Positions 1 to 10,100 of a DNA stretch of 64,000 nt are shown here, one piece after another. How positions within the stretch are numbered: position 1 is the first letter of the stretch; every line of letters begins with the position of its first letter. The stretch lies in contig JBAIAC010000023.1 of NCBI GenBank assembly GCA_037349315.1, positions 40,039,501-40,103,500 on the forward strand, read 5' to 3'. Both the position numbers and the translations under genes were made by a program. The notes under the pieces are model-generated. The model was not told where the DNA came from, did no database searches, and was given only the letters and a program-made list of their open reading frames with translations. Source of the DNA: Chelydra serpentina (lineage: Eukaryota; Chordata; Testudines; Chelydridae).

Positions 1-479
1 AGGCTGCGGTTGGCGGATCGCTCAGGAGTTCTAGGCTGCTGTGCACTATGTCAATCGGGTGTTCGGTGCTACTGACAGCCTGGCCAGCGGGTAGTTGGAG
101 GACTGGCTAGAACAACACGTCTGACGTGTTGTGATCGGCGCTTTCTCTGTGAAGGCTAATAGACCGATCGATGACAGTGAGGTTGTAAAGTGAGGGTGGG
201 TCTTCCAGTCTCCGTGGGCAGTGGAGTTCACAGTTGTGACCAGAGCAGTCAGTGTTGGGCATTGAGGGACAGCTGCTGGAGGGCTGTTAGGGTTGACATA
301 AGTAACGCAGTGTCTGCACTCGCGCTGTATTGACCTTAGTACACCAACCATGGCTCAACACCGGTCAGGGAGGTGGAGTTACTATGTCAGCATAATAGTG
401 TAGACACATGCACAAGTAGGTTGACGCAAGGCGGCTCACATTGACCAAAGTTTGTAGTGGAGACCAGGCCAGAGAACAG
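1..479. mobile_element. DNA-transposon-like remnant
   Basis: The stretch has short phrases of the type 'gttgacataagtaac' and ends in 'gtagtggagaccaggcc', which resembles the terminal segments of the GTAGAC-type nonautonomous elements common in turtles. The left end lies outside the window. No coding region is visible; the 101-codon antisense frame has no recognisable similarity. Family is uncertain. Confidence 0.35.
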
Positions 480-526
480 CCCTGAGCCAGAAGCCCCTGC
501 ACACTTGTGTCCCAAATACAAGGGGG

Positions 527-1604
527 CAGAGTGGAGTGATTTAAATGAAAGCAATTTAAATCACCAATTTTAATTATGATTTAAATCAGCAAACAGGAAA
601 CCGTGATTTAAATCGTCAGTTTTAATCTTGTTTTGCATTTGTACTGTTTAGTTAGTTTCCTAAAGAAAGATTGATTCTTGTGGTTGGTAACCATTGAAAT
701 ATGTTGACCTTCAACTAAATATAGGCTTTTACAATAAATCTGGTGTTAAGCATGATGCTACACTATATCTAAATAATTTATTTAAACAGTGATAAAGCTT
801 AACATACACTTACTCAGATTCTTAATTTTTACCGTTTCTATTGTTAGAAAATAGGGACTCAGATATTTCTTATCTATTAGCTGATAACTAATTGTTTATT
901 TCTGATTTGTAGATGGAAATTGGAAGTCAATTAAAAGTGCAGAAAAACAGTGCTTTACATTTCTTTTGTGATTAGCTAAACAAAACGACCTCAGAAGCTC
1001 TGTATACATTTTTTTCATATCAAAATATGTCTTGCACTTAAAACTAGCCAATTTATTATTAGCTGTAGCTAATGAACTGAATGAATAGTTTCTGATCTCC
1101 GTGTCCTTCAAGATTTTAGAACTAGTAGATCTCATTCTCTCACACCTAACTTTTATTCATAGAGTGGACGAGGGAAACAAGCTTTCCTGCTTTTTCAGCT
1201 CCCAATCGGTTTCTTAACGTTGAATGAACTTGACATCCCAAGCTCGTTAAATCACCTGAAATGCAGAAAATATTTTCTCTGCACTTGCAGAAGTGGCTAC
1301 TGCTTTCCAAAGCTGGGTTAGCACTTCAACAAACTCGGGTTCCAGGTGCTTAGTCAGTGACTTCCACCAGTTCAGTGGCTTGACTTTCTTTGAAACGTCA
1401 GCAGCCGTGTGCTGCTTGGATAGTATTTATTTTATTTCAGTGACTTTAATAGATTATACTGAATTTAGGCTTGAATGGATGTCAGAATTTCACATTTAAT
1501 TTGACAATGGTTTATTTGTAAATAGAAAAAATGTATTTAAATGAAATAACTGGATTTAAATTTAAATAGATCTGATTTTTTTCAATGACTTTTTATCCAC
1601 CCTG
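527..1604. mobile_element. hAT-type nonautonomous DNA transposon (1.08 kb)
   Basis: The element begins CAGAGTGG and ends ATCCACCCTG, imperfect terminal inverted repeats of the CAGxGTGG type used by hAT elements. Imperfect 8-bp target duplications flank it (caaggggg at 519-526 and caaaggag at 1605-1612, 6 of 8 matching). The interior is AT-rich with repeated 'atttaaat' motifs, in sharp contrast to its GC-rich surroundings, and has no transposase frame. A deleted derivative of a larger autonomous element is the likely origin. Confidence 0.7.
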
Positions 1605-1862
1605 CAAAGGAGGAGAAGGGGGAGGGGGAGAGATCCCCTCAAAGGATCAGCAGTGGCAACAGCCCTCCTCCTCCGACCCCATGCCCGGCCCTGGGAGCAA
1701 GAGAGAGACAGTTCAGGCTACAGAGTGACCTGCCCGGAGGCAGATGACAGAGGTAGAGGGGAACAAACCCCACACATGCTGTAGAAGCCCTGGACCTGGC
1801 AGGTTGCTCCTGTGCCTGGCAGAGCTCTGTCCCTGTGATACTGGCATTTCTCACCCCAATAT
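1605..1862. other. unique-looking spacer
   Basis: Purine-rich and moderately GC-rich DNA between the hAT element and the TG minisatellite. I see no exon, RNA gene or repeat here. Confidence 0.4.
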
Positions 1863-2694
1863 GCTAGCATGGGATTGAACCGTGTGTCTGGGCTTGTGCC
1901 TGCGATTGTATATCTGTGAGACTGTGTCAGTGTGATTCTGTGGGTGGGTGGGTCTGTGTGATTCTGTGTCTGTGCTATTTGTGTGATTGTGTGTGATTCT
2001 CTGTGTTTGTGAGTCTGTGCGTGATTGTGTATCTGTGTGCGTGCAATTCTCTGTGTTTGTGAGACTGTCTGTGTGAATCTGTGTGTGCAGTTGTGTGTCT
2101 GTGGAACTTTGTGTGTGTGATTGTGTGTGTGTGCGTGAGACTGGTCTGTGTGATTCTGTGTGTGCATATGTGATTGTGTGATGATTGTATGTCTGATATT
2201 CTGTGTGTGACTGTGCGTGACAGATTGCGGTCAGTGTGCCCAGGTGTCTGTGTGTTTGATATTCTGTGTGTGTGTGACTGTAACTCTGTGTGTGTGTGTG
2301 TGACAGATTGCGGTGTGTGTGAGATTGCGGGGTATGGGTGGGTGGGTGACAAACTGTGGTGTGTATGACTGTGTGTGTGATTCTGTGTGTGTGACAGATT
2401 GCAGTGTGTGTGTGACTGTGTGACAGATTGTGGGGTGTGTGGGTGTGGGTGTGACAGATTGTGGGGTGTGTGACTGTGTTTGTGTGACAGATTGTGTGTG
2501 TGTGACTGTGTGTGTGACAGATTGCGGGGGGTGACAGATTGTGTGTTGGGGGTGTGACTCTGTGTGTGACAGATTTCGGGGTGTGTGGATGTGTGACTGT
2601 GTGAGATTGTGGGGTGTGTGACTCTGTGTGTGACAGATTTTGGTGTGTGTGTCTGTGTGTGTAACAGATTGCAGTGTGTGTGACAGATTTCGGG

Positions 2695-2730
<36 letters not shown>

Positions 2731-3595
2731 CAGATTTTGGGGTGTGTGTGTGAGATTTCAGGGTGTTTGGGAGTGTGACTGTGTTTGTGTGACAGATTGT
2801 GTGTGTGTGACAGATTGCGCAGTGTGTGGGGTGTGTGACTGTGTGTGTGACAGATTTCGGGGTGTGTGACTGTGTGTGTGAGATTGTGGGGTGTGTGTGT
2901 GTGTGTGACAGATTGAGGTGTGTGTTTGACAGATTTCGAGGTGTTTGGGTGTGTGACTGTGTGTGAGATTTCGGGGTGTCTGGGTGTGTGACTGTGTGTG
3001 AGATTGCGGGGTGTTTGACTGTGTGTGTGTGTGTGACAGATTGCGCGGTGTGTGGGGTGTGTGACTGTGTGTGTAACAGATTGCGGGGTGTGTGACAGAT
3101 TTCGGGGTATGTGAGTGTGTGTGTGTGTGACAGACTTTGGGGTGTGTGACTCTGTGTGTGAGATTTCACGGTGTGTAGGGTGTGTGACAGATTTCGGGGT
3201 GTGTGACTGTGTGTGTGAGATTGTGGTGTGTGTGGGTGTGTGACAGATTGAGGTGTGTGTTTGACAGATTTCGAGGTGTTTGGGTGTGTGACTGTGTGTG
3301 AGATTTCGGGGTGTCTGGGTGTGTGACTGTGTGTGAGATTGCGGGGTGTTTGACTGTGTGTGTGTGTGACAGATTGTGCGGTGTGTGACTGTGTGTGAGA
3401 TTGCGGGGTGTTTGACTGTGTGTGTGTGACAGATTGCGCGGTGTGTGACTGTGTGTGAGATTGCGGGGTGTTTGACTGTGTGTGTGTGTGTGTGACAGAT
3501 TGCGCGGTGTGTGACTGTGTGTGAGATTGCGGGGTGTTTGACTGTGTGTGTGTGTGTGTGACAGATTGCGCGGTGTGTGGGGTGTGTGAGATTGC
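1863..3595. repeat. TG-rich minisatellite upstream of ECE2
   Basis: About 1.7 kb of short variable units built from 'tgtgtgtgactg' and 'tgacagattgcgg' blocks, including an uninterrupted TG run near 2697-2728. A block of about 133 bp at 2907-3040 recurs at 3242-3374, and the last 230 bp are four near-identical units of about 60-66 bp. Because stops are rare in the antisense CA/CAC sequence, long His/Thr-rich antisense frames result (up to 667 codons); these are not genes. The array ends where the CpG island of ECE2 begins. Confidence 0.93.
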
Positions 3596-4014
3596 GGGGT
3601 GTGCGCCTTGTGCCTGTGCGCGCCCGAGTCCCGGTGTCCGCGCGTGTGCCCGTGTCGCGCAGCGCGGCCGCGCCCCTGCGCGCTGTGCCCGTGGCCAGGC
3701 TGTTTGTGCGTCCCGCGGAGCCGGCGGCGCCTCCATCCCCGGTGACCTTCGCCATCGGGCTCCGGGGCCCCTGGGCGTCGCGCCGCCGCAGCGCGGGGGC
3801 TGAGCCGCGGTCCCCCGGCAGCGGCCGATGCCGCCCGCCCGCCCGGATGGACACACCCGCTGTTTCGCCCCAGTGACGGTCCCCGCTCGGAGCGCGGGGA
3901 GCCTCCTGCCCCTCGCCCCGCCGGCCCCCGCAGCCGGGGCCTCCGCTGCGCCCTTGCGGCTCCGGGAGCTGCCCTGAGCCGCGCGGCTCCGACCCCCGAG
4001 CACCATGGCCAGCC

Positions 4015-4080
4015 CCGGGGTCGGCGCGGCGGCTGCAGCCCCGCTCCCTCCAGGCTGGGAGCGGAGCTAGGCGGCGGGGG
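4015..4080 (+). other. upstream ORF in the ECE2 leader (21 codons)
   Basis: An ATG in strong initiation context (gcaccATGg) opens a 21-codon frame that stops at 4078-4080, 16 bases before the first ECE2 ATG. If transcription starts upstream of 4015, scanning ribosomes would meet this start first, so it could repress ECE2 translation. Whether it is in the mature leader is unknown. Confidence 0.45.
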
Positions 4081-4096
4081 CCGTGCCGGGAGCCCC

Positions 4097-4141
4097 ATGA
4101 TGTCCAGGATGAACGTAGCTCTCCAGGATCTCAGCAACAAC
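4097..4141 (+). CDS. ECE2: ECE2 coding exon 1
   Basis: Encodes [15 protein letters not shown], the cytoplasmic N-terminus. Three ATGs occur within 15 bases; the third gives the MNVALQ start known from mammals. It ends in phase 0 before the donor GTGAGT. The next in-phase exon may be exon 2 or exon 3. Confidence 0.9.
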
Positions 4142-7100
4142 GTGAGTAGCCGGGCTGGGGGGGGGCTTGGCCCGGGGCGTCTGGGGCTGGGCAGCCCCGG
4201 CTCCCTCCACACCCAGGCGACCCCCACGCCAGGCAAGCTGAGGGGCCCCAGGGGGACCCTTAAAACTCGCTGTCTCCTGCTCCCCCGCCCCAGAGCAAGG
4301 GGGGAGTGCCTGGGCCCTGGGGAGCTGGGTGCCCCCTTGCAGAGGGGTGCCAGGCATCCCTGAAGCTCTGGGAGGGAGGCTGGTGCTGGGCTGGCCTTGA
4401 TCCCATGCTAGGGGGGCCGGGTAATCCATTGGGGGGGGGTGTATAACCCTTCCCCGAGACTGAGCCATTGGGGCGGGAGGGGATGAAGGGGAGCCAGCCA
4501 CGTGGTCTCGGCCCCCCCTCTGCTGCCTCCCTCAAAGTCCCTAGAGAAGGAACTCAGGCTCAGCCCAGCCAGGGCTCTAGGGAGGAGGCTGGGAGTTCAT
4601 TTACTCCTGTTCAATGAAGGGTTAGAGTAAAGCCCTGCAAGTAACCTCCAATGGCTGGGGGCACTAGGGGGGCAAGGGCACCTCGGGACCACAGAGGTCA
4701 GGGCTGCCCCCATCCCCTAGCAGGATGTCGGGTCGGGGACCGGCTAACCCCTTCACAGGGTGGCAGAGAAGTCAGGGCCGAACGCAGGGCCTGCAGCGCT
4801 GCTTGGCCCTGCCCTGCTGCCCGGGTGCCTAGATCCTGTGGCCTGCAGCTCAGCCACCCCACTTCTGAGTGCCCAGACCCACGGCTGAGCCCCACCCACT
4901 CGCCCCGGAAGCTAGGGTCCTGCAGCTGGCTCTGCTGCCCCCTCTCCAAATGCCTGGGTCCTGCAGCTCAGCCTCACCCCACTCACCCTGATCTGGTGAC
5001 CCAGCCCAGCCCCACTCCCTGAGTACCTCGGGGCTCCGCCTTGCCTGCCGTGCTCTGGACTTTGGAACCGTCACTTGCTCATCACTGCTGTGGGCTCAAG
5101 CGTCTCCGCGGTGATGCTCAGCGGTATCAGAAGTCTCTGGGCAGCGGAGCTGGGATGGTGGCACATCCTATCACCCAGTCTCGCGGGGGGCCGTTCGCAG
5201 TCAGGCCCAGTGACCTGGTTGGATACAGTCCGGCTGCAGGGAGGGGGCTGGTGTTTCTTGCTCCAAAGGCCACTTACCAGGGAACCTCTTGGCCTCTGAG
5301 CGCCGGAGACCCAGCTGCAGCACGGTCACCTGTAGCCTAGAACGGGCGCCTCTACTCACGGCCCGGCCTCCCGCCTCTCCTCCTACATTGCTCGGGGCTC
5401 CAGAGGCACGGGGAGATGTCCCTGGGGGCCAGTGTAGGGGATGCCAGGGCCAAGGGCAATGCAACTGGAGGCTGGGAGGATTCCTGGGGGTCTGTATTGC
5501 CATGACAGCATACACCTGGAGGGTCTCACTGCGTCAGGAGAGGGCCTTGGAAAGGAGAACGCCTGTGATGGGGTGTGTGGGGCCTGGCCTGCCCCCCAGA
5601 GGCCTGCGTGGCCAGGCGGTTACCAGAGCCAGCTGCACCACGTTGTGGGCAGGAGGCTGAAGGAGCCGGTGTTTCAGGTTGGTGGGGCGTTCTCTTTGGC
5701 AGAGTGGGGCAGGTCTCCATCGCAGGGAGCTGTGCTTTCCCAGGCGCAGGGTCTCCCTGAGCTGGAGGGGTGGGTGGGGGGAATCCCTGGCTCAGGCGAG
5801 GCTGCCAGCAGGATGCTGAGACATTTTCACAGATGCCAGCGGCTCCCGGGAATCCTTCCCCAACCAGGGAGTTTCTGCCAAATGTGTTTTCTGAACAGAC
5901 TCGTGCCCGTTTCCTGAGCTGGCAGCTTTTTTTGTGCACAAACCCCAGCACTCGGTGGCTAGCGGAGCGCGCTGCCTCTTGAGCCTTTGTGACCTGGGCC
6001 CTGGTGCTCACGCTCCGGCCACTGCCCGAGCCACCCCTCACTGTGAAACTGGGCTCCCCAGTCTGAGCTTTGATTTTTCCAAAACTCCCTTTCCAGCCCT
6101 CGCCACTTGAAAACGGGAGCCAAGTATAAGCGACACGGCAGGGTTGGCCCGAGTCTGCAGACAGCCTCAGACAGGAGCTGAGAGGGGTGAACTGTCCCCA
6201 TTCAGCGCAACAGTGTTCACCCTGAAACCTAATGACAATTTCGATGCAACTGTCATTAACTATTTCACCATTGGTCAATTAGCAAAACCAGCCGGCCTAT
6301 GTGCTTGTCACACAATCCCAAACCCCCTCCCCACGGGCCAAATCCCCAGCTGCTCAAACCCGCAAGTTCTCCCCTCACCTACGAGGCCATCTAGCCTGGG
6401 CAATGCCAAAGAAGTCCCAAGGAAATGTCCAGCTAACCAGCTGAGGGGCCCCTGCCCAGCGACGTCGTCTCCTTCACAGCCTTCATTTGTAACGTAAATG
6501 AAGCTTCACGCTTGAGGCCTTGTCTAGACTAGGCTCAAAGCTGCATTAGCACTTTCTGACTAAGGCCTGATCTACACTTGGAATTTGGCTTGCCGCCCTC
6601 TGCCCCAGTGTAGACGGTGGCTAGCTCGACCTAGCTACCATTGCTTGGGGAAGTGGTGTTCGGCCAGTGATGGAAAACCCCTTCAGCGCTGTAGGATGCG
6701 TCTACACTATGGGGCTATGCTATGGCTGCACGGTAGCTATGCCGCTATAGCCCCCCGCAGTGTAGACAAACCCTAACGCCGTTGAAAGTCTAGTGTGGAC
6801 AAGGCAGGGTTGATTGAAAGGGCAGGCTCCCTAGCCTAGTCGGGTTTGTTTTTTTTACTTTGATTGCCAGTAACTGGAGGGCTCAACCTGGTGTAAAGAC
6901 TGAACATTTGTAGCCTGGAACAAATGTGTGGCGAGTGTCCACACCAGCCTTTGCAAGCAGGCGAGGCAACTCGAGGGGCAGGGACACCCGGAAGGCAAGG
7001 TGTCCTGTCTACACCAGCCTGGTCACACGTTGGAACGGGTTAGCTAACACCGCTGTTCTCACGGCTTTGTATCCCAGTCCAGACCCAAGCCTTGCATGTA

Positions 7101-10100
7101 ATGTTGTGCTGTCTTTAGTAACCTGGCCCCCATCTCTCTGCAGCACAGAGTAGCTTCAGGGCAGGGGTTCTTAAATTGGGGGTTGTGACCCCACAGGGGG
7201 TTACATGGGGGTCACAAGCTGTCAGTTCTGTGGGGCTGACAGCCCTGAGCCCCCTTAAATTAAATTACCCCCCTCCCGTTTTTTATTTCTAAGGGAGGGT
7301 CATGCTCAGAGGCTTGCGGTGTGAAAGGGGTCACCCATACAAAAACCACTGCTTTAGGGGCTGCGGGGATACTGCCCTCCGTGCCCCATCTCCCACTACC
7401 CTTGCTTGGCTTTAGGGGGCACGGTGCTGCCTTCCTGGGCTATCCCTCGTCTCTCACTGCCTCAGCCTGGCGTTAGGGGGAGCTGCGCTGGGCATGCTCC
7501 CTGCCCCACCAGAGAGGAAAGCTCAGGATCGAGGATGATGCCTGAGTTATGGGGCACCGGGAGAAATGGGAGGGCTGCGTTGTAAGAGGGGGAGGAAGCT
7601 GGACTGGATGGGAAGGGGGAAGGAGCTGGATTGGGGGAGGCTCCTCTCACCTAAGAGAACGTCTCTCTGAGGTCAGTGGAAGCCCATTGGGCTGGGCAGA
7701 TATGGCTGCTACATTGAGGTGAGTTCCCCTTCTGTACTCCATCCAGGCTGCTGGCGCCAGCCTGTTCCAGATGTTTCTTGGACTGGCCACATCTGCATGG
7801 CAGGTCCCAGCGCCGTGCAGAGAGGAGGCGGTGGCATTGCTAGGAAATGAAGCTGCAGGTTGCCTGGGAACCGAGAACGGTCTCCATGAGGCAATCTGAC
7901 ACCTGTCAGGAATGCTGATGTCAGAGCGGCTTCTGCAGAGGCAGCCATGGCAACCCACAGAGGGCGAAGGGACATCCATTGCTCAGGGGCAACTGCTGGT
8001 GCCAGGCAGGGGCAAGAGCTTCCCCTTCTGCACAGCACAAGCCTGGCAGCGCCACCTGCTCCTGCACTTTGGGGGCCAGGCAGGGAAGGAATGTGACCCC
8101 TAAAGTTGCGGGCAGAGGGAAAAGCATTTGCCCACTCTTGGCTGGCATAGCCAGGACCTGCGCCCTGCCTGCAAGGAGCCCCTTGGTGCCCCGGGAGATG
8201 ATTCAGGCTCCCTGATTCTCAGAGTGCAGGATCGGGGTTTTACCTGAAGGGAAGGCAGGCAAGTCCCACTGTGGCATACCAGCCAGGCGAGGCCACAGAA
8301 AGGGAAGCGCTCCAACCTGAGGGAGACAAAATTGTCCTGCTGGAGGCACCTCTGTGGCTCCTCAGCTCTGCCTCGGTGTCACTGGGCCCAGCGCCCCCTG
8401 CGGATCCTGGCTCTGGGTCTGCTGGGCCCCTGCCCCCCTGCGGATCCTGGCTCTGGGTCTGCTGGGCCCAGCGCCCCCTGCGGATCCTGGTTCTGGGTCT
8501 GCTGGGCCCAGCGCCCCCCTGCGGATCCTGGCTCTGGGTCTGCTGGGCCCAGGGCCCCCTGCGGATCCTGGCTCTGGATCTGCTGGGCCCAGCGCCCCCT
8601 GGCTCTGGGTCTGCTGGGCCCCGTGCCCCCCTGCGGATCCTGGCTCTGGGTCTGCTGGGCCCCTGCCCCCCTGCGGATCCTGGCTCTGGGTCTGCTGGGC
8701 CCAGCGCCCCCTGCGGATCCTGGTTCTGGGTCTGCTGGGCCCAGCGCCCCCCTGCGGATCCTGGCTCTGGGTCTGCTGGGCCCCGTGCCCCCCTGCGGAT
8801 CCTGGCTCTGGGTCTGCTGGGCCCAGCGCCCCCTGGCTCTGGGTCTGCTGGGCCCCGTGCCCCCCTGCGGATCCTGGCTCTGGGTCTGCTGGGCCCAGGG
8901 CCCCCTGCCGATCCTGGCTCTGGGTCTGCTGGGCCCCGTGCCCCCCTGCGGATCCTGGCTCTGGGTCTGCTGGGCCCAGCGCCCTCCTGCGGATCCTGGC
9001 TCTGGGTCTGCTGGGCCCCGTGCCCCCCTGCGGATCCTGGCTCTGGGTCTGCTGGGCCCCGTGCCCCCCTGTGGATCCTGGCTCTGGGTCTGCTGGGCCC
9101 AGCGCCCCCTGCGGATCCTGGCTCTGGGTCTGCTGGGCCCAGGGCCCTCTGCGGATCCTGGCTCTGGGTCTGCTGGGCCCCGCGCCCCCTGCGGATCCTG
9201 GCTCTGGGTCTGCTGGGCCCCGCGCCCCCTGCGGATCCTGGCTCTGGGTCTGCTGGGCCCCGTGCCCCATTGCGGATCCTGGCTCTGGGTCTGCTGGGCC
9301 CAGCGCCCCCTGCGGATCCTGGTTCTGGGTCTGCTGGGCCCCGTGCCCCCCTGCGGATCCTGGCTCTGGGTCTGCTGGGCCCAGCGCCCCCTGCGGATCC
9401 TGGCACAGCCCTCTGCGATGTCATGCCTAGCCTGCCTTTTCTCTCTCTGCAGATGTCTGATTACAAACGAGCTACTCTCCAGGATGACGAGGGGGTGGAT
9501 GCGGCTAGGGATGGAAGCGCCTCGCCTGATAGCGTGGAGGTAGGATCCTGCTCCTGGAACGTGCGCCGACGTGGGGCCTCTTTTAGGCCAGGACAGGGCG
9601 CGGCATCTTAGCAGCCAGGGCCAATGCACTGCGAGGGAGGACACGGCTGGGCTTCTGGGCCTTTCTGGGTTCCCATGGGAGCCCCGCCAGCTCGCGTTCA
9701 ACAGCAGAGCTATTAATAAAAGCTGTCTCTGGAATCTCTGGGGCAAGATAATTGCATTGCCCAGGCTAGTTACCGAGCGGCTGATACCACCGGCGGGGAC
9801 TGGAGAGGAAAAGGGGCTGTTTCCAATGGGAACTAAAGCTGATTTTGCCTCCTTTTCCCCAAAAGCCACACACCTGTGGCTCTGCTAATGCCTTTCTGTC
9901 CTCCTCTGCATCCTCTCTTTCCCACACTGTTCCAGTCCTGGGCTTCCCACACACAGCTCTGCCGCTGCCCCTTAGTCCTGCCCCACAGCCCCCCGGTCTC
10001 TCCTGGGCCGGGACTGCCTATCACATCCACTCGTATGGACCTGGGTGGCAGTTTTTAGAGGTGATTAACCTCCCCACAAGCCCTTTGGGAGCCAAGGCTT

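Larger units (their letters stand above)
3596..4180 (+). promoter_or_regulatory. ECE2: CpG-island promoter and 5' UTR of ECE2
   Basis: Base composition switches abruptly from TG repeats to dense CpG (many CGCG and GCGG words) and stays so through the first coding exon. This is the expected signature of a vertebrate CpG-island promoter. No TATA box is evident. The transcription start cannot be placed from sequence alone; it must lie upstream of the ATG at 4097. Confidence 0.7.

Noticed and set aside
1851..4006. Antisense frames of up to 667 codons rich in His, Thr and Ser
   Set aside because: They are the translation of a CA-rich tandem array that lacks stops by composition; no start context, splice structure or domain supports a protein.
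4015..4080. The uORF peptide (MASPG start) as the remnant of the EEF1AKMT4 methyltransferase that precedes ECE2 in mammals
   Set aside because: Only a few residues at the N-terminus look alike, the frame stops after 21 codons, and no methyltransferase exon is visible upstream.
8240..9869. Frames of 300-496 codons of Pro/Gly/Ala repeats on both strands
   Set aside because: Created by the 40-41-bp minisatellite; open in several frames at once and interrupted by a true ECE2 exon boundary.
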